Notes: a model not told the origin generated them from the sequence alone. 64,000 bases of DNA from Pestalotiopsis fici W106-1 (GCF_000516985.1 NW_006917096.1:3023606-3087605), one strand, 5' to 3'; shown: positions 43,926-55,880, counted from the first letter of the stretch. A program made the numbers and translations.

Positions 43926-44093
43926 GAGACTGATACTAAAGGCCAGGTAGGAATCAGTCTTGGCGACACTCAGCAGAACGATGACAAGGAGAATGTCAGA
44001 CCTGTCAATGGTCGAGACGAGACTGGCCGCACTCCCGCCGGCGGTTCAAAGAGCCGTAAGAAGCGTTCTGGCAAGGGCCGAAAGCGTGGATAG
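43923..44093 (+). other. in-frame C-terminal extension of the DUF726 gene behind a TAG
   Basis: Immediately after the TAG at 43923-43925 the same frame stays open for 55 codons to a second TAG at 44091-44093. The predicted residues are hydrophilic and end in a Lys/Arg-rich tail (SKSRKKRSGKGRKRG), as expected of a real protein end. Three explanations fit. One is a nonsense change (CAG to TAG). Another is stop readthrough. The third is a 48-nt intron at 43899-43946 (donor GTGGCA, acceptor GCCAG, with a CTGATACTAA stretch between) whose removal drops the stop, keeps frame and gives 948 residues. The donor is weak. Confidence 0.5.
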
Positions 44094-44720
44094 AGGTCAT
44101 GCGAATCCTCATCAGATCATGAGTCTGTCCGTCTCTGCAGTTTCTTATTCAAAACCACCGAATACGACATACCTGCACCACCTTGTAGAGTATTCACTAG
44201 TGGTCCGCATGGTCGTTCATGGGTGGCCTCCTGACAGTTACATCAAAATGAAGATTTGCTTTTGGAGGATTGTTATTCATATCCAGTCGCCATAATTGAC
44301 CAGGGGAAATCAGTCAGGGAAGAAAGATACGACGAAAGAAGAAGAAGAAAAAAAGGCGGAGAGAAAAGAAAGGAAACGAAGTATAGACACCAGACACCCA
44401 GAGATGAGATACACGGCATGGATATACCCCGAGCTTGGTAGTTGTAAAGACCTAGCTCATGTGCATTGTTTTGACACTTCCATCTGCAATTTGGTAGAAA
44501 CCCTTAGGTTGAAACATAATTCTGCAGTGGAACACGCGAGACCATCGATGAAATACTTCACCGTGACATATCTTTATAATTTGCTGACCAAGTTTGTGAG
44601 TGGAACTCTGTCCTGTCCATAATCATATGAAGGCTCCATGCCTGGGTATATTGTGTTGGAATCGATATGGAATTACTGCAGGTAGCCCCTTTGGATATGT
44701 CTGATCCACTACTGGTGTGC
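44094..44720. other. convergent intergenic, DUF726 gene to Gta3 gene
   Basis: About 630 bp of 3' sequence for both flanking genes, with a purine-rich tract near 44323-44383. Nothing else is supported. Confidence 0.45.
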
Positions 44721-45437
44721 TCATTTCCCAGGTCCGCTTCTGACCACAAAGTATCTTCCAACCTTTTCGCTTGCACCTTTGAGCACATCCCAGTCCTCGA
44801 CGCCTTCAATCTGTTGGCCAGATCTTGTCCGTCGCCTCCTCGGCCGCTTGGCATGGCCGACCACATCTTCGGCGGCGAGAGCGCCCTCGAGGTCCGCTAA
44901 TCCGACGGTCTGCTCACTCACACCAGCGGTCGTTTCGTCGCGAATTGAGACTAAAGGCTGGACACCAGTCGTGTCAATGGACTGAATACTGCGCACAAAA
45001 TGTAGCTGCGCCCTTAGTGTGCCGAGGAGCTGCGATTCCTCGGCTTCCGTGGCGGGAGGAGGAAGGGCCGAGAGGCGGAGGAGGTGTCGGAGGGTTTGGG
45101 GTGTGATTTCTTCTTCTTCTTCTGCTGTCTGCACTGCTGGCGAGGAGGAGGAATTGGAAGACGATGGCGGCAATAGGGAGCGAACGGACCACGTCGGCTT
45201 AGCGAGAATCTCTTCTGGCGAGGGATCGCGCGACTGATCTGGGGCGAATATGCGCCGCGCCGAGGTGGTTGAGAAGGGTCGTGATTTACTCTGGCACTGC
45301 GCCTCGAAGAGTGATTTGGACGGAGAAGAGAAAGTTGACAAGTTTTGTTGCCGTATGGCCGGTTGTATGGCTCGCCGGCTTGTGCCTCGTTGTAGCCGCA
45401 GGGCTGTTCGGCATTGGCTGCATATCGTAATGGACAT
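44721..45437 (-). CDS. gta3: mitochondrial Glu-tRNA(Gln) amidotransferase subunit, GatC/Gta3 type
   Basis: Likely small subunit of the mitochondrial amidotransferase that converts Glu-tRNA(Gln) to Gln-tRNA(Gln). The single exon encodes 238 residues from the chosen ATG. The first 60 residues are rich in Arg, Ser and Gln and lack acids, fitting a mitochondrial presequence. A Ser run and an acidic run (about residues 90-110) precede the GatC-like helix pair: ITPQTLRHLLRLSALP, then LLGTLRAQLHFVRSIQSIDTTGVQPLVSI, ending in the IRDE segment characteristic of GatC. The frame extends 38 residues further up to an ATG at 45551, but that leader is less presequence-like, so 45437 is preferred. It is transcribed divergently from sec17. 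Confidence 0.8.
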   Translation of the reverse strand: MSITICSQCRTALRLQRGTSRRAIQPAIRQQNLSTFSSPSKSLFEAQCQSKSRPFSTTSARRIFAPDQSRDPSPEEILAKPTWSVRSLLPPSSSNSSSSPAVQTAEEEEEITPQTLRHLLRLSALPPPATEAEESQLLGTLRAQLHFVRSIQSIDTTGVQPLVSIRDETTAGVSEQTVGLADLEGALAAEDVVGHAKRPRRRRTRSGQQIEGVEDWDVLKGASEKVGRYFVVRSGPGK

Positions 45438-46038
45438 GATGACTGGCTTTTGGTGGTTTGAATGCAGCCAGGAAAAGTCCGTTGCGCCGTCGTGAGAGGC
45501 CCGACCGTGTAGGGGCTTGGTCAAGAAGCGTTTCGAGGTATTTGTAGTCAATGGGCTATATAAGCCTTGTGTTTGTTTCGCGCAATGGCAGTTTGGGGCG
45601 ATATGTAATTTGGTTATTTGGAAGTTGAAGTATGGTTGGCGATAGTTTGAAGAGCTTCACGAGATTCGACTGCTTGGATCAAAGTATGGACTACCTTGGT
45701 TTGTTCTGCAATTGGCCCATTACCTCAGTACCCTGTACTTTAGCCCCCACGCTGCGGAGCAGATTCGGGGTCCAAGTACCAGGAACTGCTGGAAGCCTGA
45801 CATGAAGCAAGGCGCAGCAGCGTCATAGCTCCTAGGCGCATGTTTTAGGCGGTTGTTTCCGCGACCGTGACCAAAGTGGCCCAGAGCAATAGCTGACGCA
45901 TGCAACACTGATCAACGCCATTCCAACTGACACGCAGACGAATTTGCAACTTGCGCGCAGCATTTGATACCCCAAACCTCGATTATTTTCCATCAAACGA
46001 AAGCACATCCCTCGAAACGAAATAACGCCGTCGTCACC
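45438..46038. other. divergent promoter region, Gta3 and sec17
   Basis: About 600 bp between two divergent start codons; no gene supported. Promoter elements could not be picked out with confidence. Confidence 0.4.
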
Positions 46039-47213
46039 ATGGCAGGAGATCCCCGCGCTCTGCTTCAGAAGGTCGGCAATGATACCCCGCCAGATGCCCC
46101 CCGCGACAGGATGCTGATGCGCAGTACAGGCAGACAAGGCACTGTCTTCCGCCTCGGGAGGATTCAGTTTCTTCGGCGGCAGGGAGGAGAAGTACATGAC
46201 TGCGGCAGATACCTATATTGAAGCAGCAAATGCCTTCAGGGTGCAGAAGATGAGTACGTAATACTCGCACCGTCTCACGATTCAGGGACACCATTCAGGT
46301 CCCATCGAATGTCGTTTTGTACGGCCAGCCTCTTGCAACAACCGATGGCTGACTTTATGAGTGTGAAGACAGGGAAGCAGGCCAGGCTTTCGAGAAGGCT
46401 GCCAGCGTGCAGATCAACAAGTGAGTGATTGGACCAGGTGAGATTCTTGTGGGAGATTCTGACCCCCAGCAGTCTGAAAGAGCCCGATGACGCTGCCAAC
46501 ACCTACGTCGATGCATTCAAGGTCTACAAGCAAGAGTCGCCCGAGGATGCCGTGCGGTGTCTTGACTTCTCGATTCAGCAATACTGCAAGAAGGGAAACT
46601 TCCGCCGTGCTGCTCAGCACAAGGAGAACCTAGCAGAGGTACTCGAGACACAGATTGGCGATATCAAGCGCGCCCTTGAGGCCTATGAACTGGCTGCGGG
46701 CTGGTACGAGAGCGATAACGCTGCAGCGTACGTAATACTCAACATACCCTTGGCTTTTGATTTCAAAGCATGAATTCAATGTCTGACCGTAATTGTAGTC
46801 TTGCGAACAAACTCTGGCTCAAGGTCGCTGATATTGCCGCCCTTGACGCCGACTACTACAAGGCCATCGGAAACTACGAAAAGGTTGCGACTGCTAGTGT
46901 TAGCAACAACCTTATGCGATACAGTGTCAAGGACTACTTCCTCAAGGCTGGCATCTGCCACCTGGCTACACAGGATTTGGTTGCGACCGACCGGGCTTTG
47001 GAGAAGTACCGTGATATGGACCCGACCTTTACCCAGACTCGTGAGCACCAGCTGTTGGTGGACCTCACTGAAGCCGTCAAGGCTGGCAACCAAGAGGAAT
47101 TTACCGATCGGTTGTTCCAGTTTGATCAGATGTCCAAGTTGGATAAGTGGAAGACTGAGATCTTGGTTCGGGTAAAGAACATGATTGTGGCCGAGGAAGA
47201 GGACTTCTCATAA
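46039..47213 (+). CDS. sec17: alpha-SNAP, Sec17
   Basis: Adaptor that recruits the ATPase Sec18/NSF to SNARE complexes for disassembly after membrane fusion; cytosolic and peripheral on membranes. Five exons, 46039..46071, 46130..46253, 46369..46420, 46473..46727 and 46799..47213, give 292 residues, the standard length. The first exon is only 33 nt (MAGDPRALLQK), and its donor is the weak GTCGGC. Exon 2 starts ADKALSSASGGFSFFGGREEKY, the membrane-attachment loop with paired Phe. The TPR-like helices follow, e.g. GNFRRAAQHKENLAEV and VKDYFLKAGICHLA. The C-terminal KLDKWKTEILVRVKNM precedes an acidic end, the region that stimulates Sec18. All junctions match the family sequence. Confidence 0.95.
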
Positions 47214-47767
47214 AGAGGGAAACCATAGAAAGTCAAGCGTATAAGCGGTTTGTGGCCAATATTCTGGAAATTCACACACGGCAAAGACCAACGGAAAGCA
47301 AAGTGATTTGTTACTGGGGAACTGAACTCAATAACTCATTACTGGTGTCATTCACGTACGGTATAGGAAGACTGATAAGGTGTAGACCCGGAACCAAGAC
47401 ATCGATTTAAATCAACACAGATATCCATAACCAATACATGTTAACCAAGGACCGCAATGCTTTTCTTCCCAGTTATCCATGCCAAAACGCCCATTCCCGT
47501 ATGTATCCACCAGGCAATATGAATGCTTGCCCCCGAAAAGATGAGTATGTGAACCGTTAAACCAAGTGCTCATAAATCATGATGCTTTGAAGAATGCCCC
47601 GCAATTGTAAGTGCAAAATCCCTTTTTCAACGCCCCTTTTGTACAACCAACAATGTTTCTCCTCCAATTTGCCCAGTATAGTCTACTCTCAGTGAAGCTT
47701 GGCCATCAAAACCATATCAAAGTGCGAGCCAATCGTCATGTTTGCGAACTCTTGGTGGGCAGTTTCG
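47214..47767. other. convergent intergenic, sec17 to 2EXR gene
   Basis: About 550 bp of shared 3' sequence; AT-rich, with no gene or repeat that I can support. Confidence 0.45.
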
Positions 47768-49608
47768 TCAACTACGGTCCGAATTTCTCTTTGATGTCGT
47801 GCTGCGCGAGAGAGACTCTAGGTTCTCCGGTCGCACAAAGACGAAGACGGGCGACACGGCGGGCATATTCTTTAGAATCTCACGAGCGTATGGCGAGGTT
47901 CGGTCCCATTGACCTTGAGAGTCGAGACTTCTGAAATCCTCGCTATCATCAATGACAGCATACTTGAAGCGATGCTTTGTCTGTGGGTGTTCGAGCAAGG
48001 TCGAGGGTACCACCTCTTCCCGCCAGCCCTGCTTGGGCCACATGATTTTGGTATAGGGTAGCTTCCAAGTGGCGTTCAACCAAGCCTCGCCAAAGACGAA
48101 TTCGAGGTCCTCCCAGTGGGCCGCGTATTGGAAGAGACGCGTCAGGGTGGTGAACTTGCGATACCACTTGACGGTGGGACCTCCGTTCTCGTGAACAAAG
48201 TCGAGCAGCTTATGGGCGATACGGTTGATGGCGTCTGTGTCCCGCAGGTCGACGAGTACGAGGTACTCGGGACCAAAGAAGCTGTCGACCATTTCCGCGG
48301 TCCAGTCCCCATCGGCGCAGATGACTCCCGACGCGATGCGGATGGTTTGCAGATCGGGAAAGATTTCTCGATCGCTCAGGCGCTGCAGGCGATGGTGCAA
48401 CTGCAATGGCTTGAGATGCTCGAAACTCTCCATGACGACGTGCTTGGTCACGGTGTGTACGCCAATGACCTTTTCGGCCGACAGGGAAAGTAGAGGAAAT
48501 CCCGGTCTGGGCTGAACCAGGTCAGCGGTGGGTAGAAGATACTGTGAGGCTTGATGTTAGTGCTTTGAATTATATGAATATGTCCGGACTCGTGTGCTCT
48601 GAGTAGCAATCTCGAGACATACGGGTGCACAGCATCATCTCGGAGTACTCTAGAATGGGGCAGGGCGTGATAAAGGAGGAAGGCTTACGGATTTCTTCCG
48701 TCGATTTTAGGGCGTGGGCGGGCCAAACGATAGAAGCCTCCCATCTCTTCTATTGCCTCCTTGACCTCTGCGTTGAAGTTGGCAATAGCTGGAGGTTTGA
48801 GTCGAGTCGCAAAGCCCCTGAGCCAGTACTTGGGCGCCAGCAAGAGCTTGCTGGGCATGGCTTCCATCCATATTCTCTTTTTGATATGGATGGGAAGACT
48901 TTTAAATCCCGGCTTCTTTCTGATGGCCAGGGGTGCCGGTCTCAAGCCGTCGCTGGTCTCGCTTGCCTGCGTCGAACCAAGATCTTGGGAGTACGTAGAG
49001 TATATGGAGTCGAGGTCCTGATCTGTGTACTCTGAAACGGTATCGTTGTACGAGTTCTTGAGGCATTTGGTGGTAGCCGAGGGCCGCGGGTGAAGTACGT
49101 CTCTGCGTCCATTTTTCAAGAAGCTGGCGGGATATTGTGAGTACATGGAATCCACTTCTGGCTCCGTCTTTCCTGAACCAGCGCTTTTTCTTGTCACTGA
49201 TGGTGTCGGCTCGATTTTATTGCTGGTATTTGCTGCTGGCTGCTCTTCGGCATACATTACATAAATGGAATCCACCTCCGTCTCGGTACTCTTCGACTCG
49301 GTGCTTTTCGACTCGGTACTCTTCGACTCGGTGCTGTGCCTTGTTGAACCATGGTTGCGGCGGTCGCTGGAGGACAGAGAGGCCGCGGGAGTCAAAAGGT
49401 TAGGACTGTGGCGTGTCATGTATTTGAGATAAAGCTGCAGCGGCACTTTGAGATAAACGTGCTCCCTCGTGACCAACTCTTGCTCTGCCTCATGGAGGAG
49501 CTTTCCAAGACTTGGCATGCTCTCCGGTCGGTCGTACATGGTGGAGGAGGAGCTGTAGCTCTGCTCCTTTACAGGCTTGTTTCTTTGGGCCTTGCATGAT
49601 GCGGCCAT
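47768..49608 (-). CDS. 2EXR-domain-like protein with an apparent one-base frameshift
   Basis: Fungal protein with a divergent 2EXR-type domain; family function unknown. Exon 1 is 49608..48689. A 147-bp intron (GTAAGC donor, CACAG acceptor) leads to exon 2 at 48541. Exon 1 encodes a low-complexity N-terminus with three STESK units and three DS(I/M)YxxY modules. It then has the domain start FKSLPIHIKKRIWMEAMPSK. Exon 2 first reads IFYPPLTWFSPDRDFLYFP, which fits 2EXR, but this frame soon stops at TGA. The rest of the protein (SAEKVIGVHTVTKHVVMESF and about 200 further residues to 47768) is in another frame. One extra C in the CCC run at 48484-48486 would join them. The gene is either truncated in this strain or affected by a sequencing indel. 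Confidence 0.6.
49283..49340. repeat. 15-bp coding minisatellite
   Basis: Three units of TCGGT(A/G)CT(C/T)TTCGAC and part of a fourth lie in tandem inside the 2EXR gene and encode Ser-Thr-Glu-Ser-Lys repeats. The 15-bp unit keeps frame, so copy number may vary between strains. Confidence 0.8.
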
Positions 49609-50585
49609 GGTTATTGAAGAGGAATTTGTTTTATGAGTATAATAAGGGGTATTTCAAAGGCTCAGTTTGATATCTTCTTGGGTTGGTAGATTGAGGAAGA
49701 GAGAAAGAGAGAGTTATTGTCAGGTTTGTGCAGATTCAAACTGGTGTGAGTGTTTCTGTTTACTTCAGGCTTCTGTTTGTGTTTATTTCGGCGGAGATAC
49801 ATGTAGACCTTGTTGGCACCTCGGAAGGTTAATTTGTGCCCAGAAAAAATCAGTACCACACTGCGGTATGGTGTTTTGGTAAACGATGCCTTCTCTTCTA
49901 CTGGAGCTTGTAGGTGCATCCTGTTTTTTGCTCGCCGTCCCAATGAGAAGGGAGGACGACAGAAACCTGAAGCAATATATTATTTGTGGTAATCATCTAT
50001 GTGTGGACGAGTGAATGTCTACAGCTCAGAGTACACAGTTTCGTGAATAGTGTACCTTCACAATATACCCTTTCGGCGCAGCCATCGGTCAACATATGTT
50101 AGTTGCTGTGCGACCACAACTCAGGCGAACTCTATCGAAGGTTTTTTCTGTAGGTATCTCTGGTTCTTGGACATACGGTCACAAGGAATATCTCCTCGAT
50201 TCTTTGTTTACTATGTGTATCAAAATCCGTTGATTTTGAAATGCTAAATGTGTCATTTATTGATTATCTACACGATCGTACTTCTCAATATTGGCCTGTA
50301 TGATCATATACTCATCCCGGATCTCTTTATGATCCGTGCATCCATTCTTGTCTCACACGTATCAAATCCACGCTATTGCCGAGGGGTCCTGTGGTACGTA
50401 CCCCTCATACCTAAAGTGCATTGATGGGGGCGCTCGAGCTGCGACAACTTTTTTTTTTGACGTTTAAGTGGGGTCGATAGCCGATAAGATAAAAATGATT
50501 CCCAAAAATTTCCCAAAACCACAAGTGTGAGGGACGGTACAGTTTGGTCTGCCCAAGAGAGAGACACTGGTTCAGAACTCTCAAA
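49609..50585. other. divergent promoter region, 2EXR gene and rrp12
   Basis: Nearly 1 kb, AT-rich in the middle, without a supported gene. Confidence 0.4.
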
Positions 50586-53500
50586 ATGGCGACTTTGGAA
50601 GAGAAGCTGGACAAGATCCGGTCGCCGAATCTTCAGAGTCAGCAGCAGGTTAGTAGTCCCTTTTTATTACAGTGCATTGCGCAGTACAGGTTAAATCACA
50701 TTCCGCGGGCAACAGCAGCTAACATGACCGCCCTCTCAATCAGACCGTCGTCATCCTCAAGGCAGTCGACGAGACGCTGAAGGAACAAAACACGGCACCG
50801 ACGCCTACAGGCTACTTTGCCGCCCTTCTCGCACTTCTCAACCAATCCATCTCCAATGGTCAAATCAACAAGGAACTGACCCCTTCGGTCGTCTATCTTC
50901 TCGACGTTGTTACGCCATTCGCTCCCCACTCACTCCTCCGATCAAAATTTACCCAGATTCTTACGCTGCTCGCGCCCGTGCTGCTCCTTGCAGATGCCGA
51001 GGCCCCGCTGCTCAAGCCATCCATTGGATGTCTCGAAGCTCTTCTTCTCGCACAGGACCTGGCAGCATGGAAGCAGTCTACCAACGAGATTAGCCCGCGC
51101 AGGGCCGTGGCAGGACTCTTGAACCTCGCCATAGACCACCGACCCAAGGTCCGCAAGCGGGCACAGGATGCTCTCAAGAAGATCCTCACCAACCCCCCTC
51201 CCAGCCCGTCTTTGGACCACCCGGCCGCCGACCTTTGCGCTGAAACCGCCATGAGGAGCCTCGCTGAGCTGGCCGAGAAGGCTGCGGCCTCGAGAAAACA
51301 AAAGAAGTCGGCCGAGGGAGAGCACGACCCGGCTTTGATCCATGCCCTTCAGCTCATCAAGACGGTTACTCTCGCATGTGGCGGCTGGCCGAGCAAGAAC
51401 ATTGAATCGCTCTGCGAACTCCTCCTCGGTATTGCCAAGACCGGAAACGACCACATGACCATGGCCGTCTTTGACATTTTCGAGATGATCTTCGAGGGTA
51501 TGGCTACCGAGGAAATGGCCTCTGTCAAGCTCCCACGCCTGCTCGAGATTATTGCCGAATTGCGACCTTCTGCCAACGACACACAACTTCTTCCCCCTTG
51601 GATTGCTATTCTGTCGAGGGGCTACGACGTTTCTGCCCAGATGGAACCAGAGGATACCTTCCAGAAGCTGCCCGATCTGTTCAGCTTGGTCTCCGAGTTT
51701 ATGGAATCATCCTCGCATAACATCCGCGTTTCCGCATCAGAATGTCTGATCTCTTTCGCGGCCAACTGCATTCCCAACCAAGTCATTTTGGAGCCATCCA
51801 TCTATGACGAGAAGGTTCTTGAGAAGCTAGCGCAGATTGCCGAGAAATTCCTCACTGTCCAGTACCAGTCAGCATGGATGCAGACCTTTAACGTCTTTGG
51901 TGGCCTTTTTGATGCTCTCCGATGGCGATCAAACCCGATACTCCTTGGCATCGTAAAAGCCGTTGGCGAACTCCGCGGCAACGACTCTTTCATGGGTAAG
52001 AAGGAGGCGGACGATGTGCTTGGCAAGGCTGTGAGAGCCATGGGCCCCGAGGCTGTTCTCAAGGTTCTGCCTCTGAACCTGGCAAAGCCTGCAAGGGGCC
52101 AGCCTGGCCGTGCGTGGTTGCTTCCGATCATGCGTGACTACACAAGCAACACCAACCTTCAGCACTTTAGGGACGAGATGGTACCTCTCAGCGAGGCCAT
52201 GTTCCAAAAGGTCCTCGACAATGGCGATGCCCCCAAGACTATGGAGATCAAGATATACGAGACTCTGGTCTCGCAAATTTGGTCCATCTTGCCTGGATAC
52301 TGCGACTTGCCGTTGGACCTTACCACGGCTTTCGACCAGTCGCTTGCAGAGATGCTAGCTAACCTACTCTACAAGCAAATTGATTTGCGACTCGAAGTTT
52401 GCAGAGCTCTCAGGACCTTGGTTGAGTCCAACCAGGCCATTGCTTCGGTGGAAGATGCTGAAGATCTAGTCCTGCAGAGCCGGGTTTCGAAGGATGATGC
52501 AAAGAAGAACTTGACCTACTTGGGTACATTTGCGGGCAATCTGCTTGCTGTGCTGTTCAACGTTTATAGTCAGACTCTTCCCCAATCACGAGGACCCATC
52601 CTGCAAACTATCAATTCTTATCTGAGCATAACTCCTAACCAGGAACTTATTGAGACATTCGACAGAGTTAGCAACATGCTTGCCCAGACCATCGCCGAGG
52701 CAGCCAGCGAGCAGGAGAAGAACAACAAGCAGCAGAAGCCCAAGGACCAGATGCCATCTACAAGCCATACACTCATGGACCTGGTTATTACCATGTCTGC
52801 GTATCTACCCCGTGAAAGTTTCGGAGCTCTTTTCAACATCTCATCTCTCATTATCGTGAAGGATGACGACCCACAACTGCAGAAGAAGGCCTACAAGCTT
52901 ATTCCTCGGTTAGCAGGATCTGATATTGGTAAAGTGGCATTGCAGGAACGATTCGAGGAATTGCAAAATCTGCTACTCTCCAGCTCCGAGAAGGTGTCCA
53001 TTCCAGCCCGGAGAGAGCGGATCGCTGCCATTGCGTCCATGGTCCCATTCATCCCCGACGATGGACTTCATTTTATTCCCTCTGTCCTCTCGGAAGTTGT
53101 GATTGGCTGCAAGGAGAACAACGAGAAGGCAAGAACTTCGGCATTTGATTTGCTTGTTGCCATGGGCCAGAGGTTAGAACAGTCCAAGGGCAAGATGATT
53201 GTCAACAGCAAAGTGCCTCACATGCCCGCCGACGCGCCGTCGGTTCCTGCTGGTATCGAGGAGTACTTTACCATGGTCAGTGCCGGTCTTGCTGGCAGCA
53301 CTCCCCATATGATTTCTGCCTCTATTACCGCCATAACCCGTATTCTTTACGAATTCCGCGAAGCCCTTAGCCACGAAATCATGAGCGACCTTGTACAGAC
53401 CATGGATCTATTCCTGACGTCCAACAACCGTGAGATTGTCAAGAGTGTCTTAGGTTTCGTCAAAGTGTGCATCATCAGCTTGCCAACAGAAATGATGGTT

Positions 53501-54502
53501 CCTCGACTGCCATCCCTAATTCCCAACCTGATGGTCTGGGGTCACGAGCACAAGGGACATTTCCGAGCCAAGGTCAAGCACATTTTGGAAAGAATGATTC
53601 GTCGCTTCGGCTTCGACATTGTGAACAAGCACTGCCCCGAGGACGATCGCAAATTGATCAACAACATTCGCAAGACCAAGGAGCGCAGCAAGAGAAAGAA
53701 GGAAGCCGCCAAGGCCGAGGGCCAGGAAGAAGACGAGGATGAGGCTGATGGCAAGCGCCGCAGTCGCTTCGAGAGCGAATACGACGAGGCGCTTTACTCT
53801 AGTGACGACTCTGATGCCGCCGAGGACTCTGACGAGGAGATGGGCGGAAACGTCTCCAAGAAGGGCAAGAAGGGCGGAAACACATACATCATGGAGGATG
53901 AGGACGAGCCCCTCGATCTGCTCGACAAGAAGGCCCTCGCCAGCATCTCGTCGACCAAGCCCGTTAAGATGCGCAAGGCAGGCCGGACAAAGGCCAAGAC
54001 CGACATGGACGGCAAGCTCATCCTTGGCCAGGATGACGAAGACGATGCCATGGTTATGGACGCACCTGCCGAGGGCGGTGACAGTGGTGTAGGCGCCTAC
54101 GTTGCGGCCCTCAGAGGCAAGGATGCAGCCCGTCGTGGACAGCGTGGCCGTCTCAAGTTCTCCAACAAGCACAGAAACCAGGATGACGATGATGATGAGA
54201 TGGAAGTCGACGAGCGCGACATGGCCGCCATCAAGCACACTGTCAACAAGGCTCACGGAGGCGACCGGGGCGGAAGAGGCGGCCGTGGAGGTTGGGGAGG
54301 GGGCCGTGGAGGAGGCCGTGGAGGCTGGGGAGGAGGCCGAGGAGGAGGAGATCGTGGAGGAGGAGGCCGCGGTGGCAGAAGTGGCCGAGGAAGCTTTAAC
54401 GGCGGCCGGAGAGGACTCGGCGAGGACAAAAGACACGGGGCTTCTGTACAGGGCGGTGGCAAGGTGGGAAAGCCTCATTTCCCAAAGGGAGGAAGGCGAT
54501 AA
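50586..54502 (+). CDS. rrp12: Rrp12-type ribosomal RNA processing and export factor
   Basis: HEAT-repeat protein that helps export both ribosomal subunits and processes pre-rRNA in the nucleolus. Exon 1 is 50586..50648 (MATLEEKLDKIRSPNLQSQQQ), then a 95-bp intron with GTTAGT donor and CTAAC branch site, and exon 2 is 50744..54502; together 1273 residues. Helical repeats run through the first 900 residues and include the NUC173 region (about residues 330-530). After them come a basic nuclear-localisation stretch (RKTKERSKRKKEAAK), acidic patches, and a C-terminal Gly/Arg-rich tail with many RGG and GGRGG units over about 55 residues. Such tails bind RNA and can be arginine-methylated. The frame before the first Met of exon 2 is open and conserved-looking, so the small first exon is needed. 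Confidence 0.93.
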
Positions 54503-54947
54503 GCAGATGATTGATACCCTTCTCGAAGATGCTGCCTTTTACTATTGCTTAAAGGGGTATATAGTTGCTTCGCTCTCGAATTTTACCAGGCGTACCGGCG
54601 GTTGCATAGGAAGATAAAAAAGACAGTCCAGTTAGTGATGAATTTGACACGACATAACAATACTAAAACGAAAATTTCATGTCTAGAGTGACAAAAAGAC
54701 ACTCGAGACTCACAGTCTTGCGTGAATGCATAAATATGAGTATATACCCATGGAACGAGTGTGGCATTCCATGCATCGTATCGCTACTGAAACAAAGGCT
54801 CTTGCTCTCTGTCCTTGAAAATCATAATAGTAGTGACACATATTTCCATACACAATTGTAAAAGACCACCGTCAACAATCCGGAACGCCGAAAAATATGT
54901 TGTGATAACCCGCTTGCATCGTTGTCCGTCCCTCCATCCTTTCCACT
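54503..54947. other. convergent intergenic, rrp12 to vti1
   Basis: About 445 bp of shared 3' sequence without a supported feature. Confidence 0.45.
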
Positions 54948-55880
54948 CTATTTAAACTTGCTGAAAATAACGGCAAAAATCAACAGAACCAATACAGTGA
55001 TAATGGCAATGGTGATTACCCGATTTGTAGCCATCCTAGGAGACAAGATATGTTAGCCACAGTTCTCCGTTCCTGTGAAATTTGATCTCGGTATCACTCT
55101 ATGATGAGAGCTTGAACTACCGATGAGGAGAGGGGGTTGTGTTGAGTTTTCATTAGGGAAGCCATTACCTACGAGCCATCCCCCTCAGCGTCTTGACGCT
55201 TCTATCAAGGTATCCCTCGCTCTCATCGAAGCGGGCCTGGGTATTCATGATGCGATCGCGCTGGCCGTGGAGCTCGGCAAGGGTGCTGGCGCCAACGGCC
55301 TCGGTCTCGTAGGCGAGGGCCTGGCTGTTGCGCAGGCGCTGGGTGCTGCGGTCGAGGCGGTCGGTGCCGGCGAGGAGCTGCTGGCGCTGCTCGAGCTGGG
55401 CGTCCTGCGGGCCGCCCGAGGGGTTGTCCGTGTACCGGCCGCCAAAGAGGGCCGCCCGGTCCGAGGCCAGCGAGGTCAGCTTGCGCTTGTACTGGTCCGC
55501 CGACGTCTCAAAGTTGCGGAATCGCTGGTTCACTTTGGCCCTGGCCGACGAGGGGATATTGGCCTTTTCGAGGCGCATCTGTCCGAGCTATTTTCGTTGC
55601 GCAATTCTCATCAGTTACATGGTTCCGTAGTTGTCCTGCTGCGACTACCACGATAGCAGGCGGCATGTTGTCGGTAAATTCGGGAGGGTTTCCATCCTAC
55701 CAGTTCATCAGCCTCCTCCAGCGCTCTCTCTGCCTGCGAGATGGCGGCCTTTCTCGGTTCGCCGCTCAGCTCGGGGATCTGGTCCAGCTTCTGGGTCAGG
55801 TCGGCCTGTACGAGCTTGAACTCGGCCTCGTAGCTGCTAAACAGCTCGGAGCCGGCATCGGTATCGAGAGGGTTTGACAT
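54948..55880 (-). CDS. vti1: Vti1-type Qb SNARE
   Basis: SNARE used in traffic between Golgi, endosomes and vacuole. Exons are 55880..55701, 55587..55169 and 55035..54948, in frame, for 228 residues. The N-terminal helical bundle starts MSNPLDTDAGSELFSSYEAEF. The SNARE motif spans roughly residues 133-195 (DRLDRSTQRLRNSQALAYETE, then AELHGQRDRIMNTQARFDES) and contains the zero-layer Gln. The last short exon supplies the tail anchor RVITIAIITVLVLLIFAVIF and ends KFK. Without this 88-nt exon the protein would lack its membrane anchor, so the final splice (GTAATG donor at 55168, TAG acceptor at 55036) is important and well supported by the result. Confidence 0.93.
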
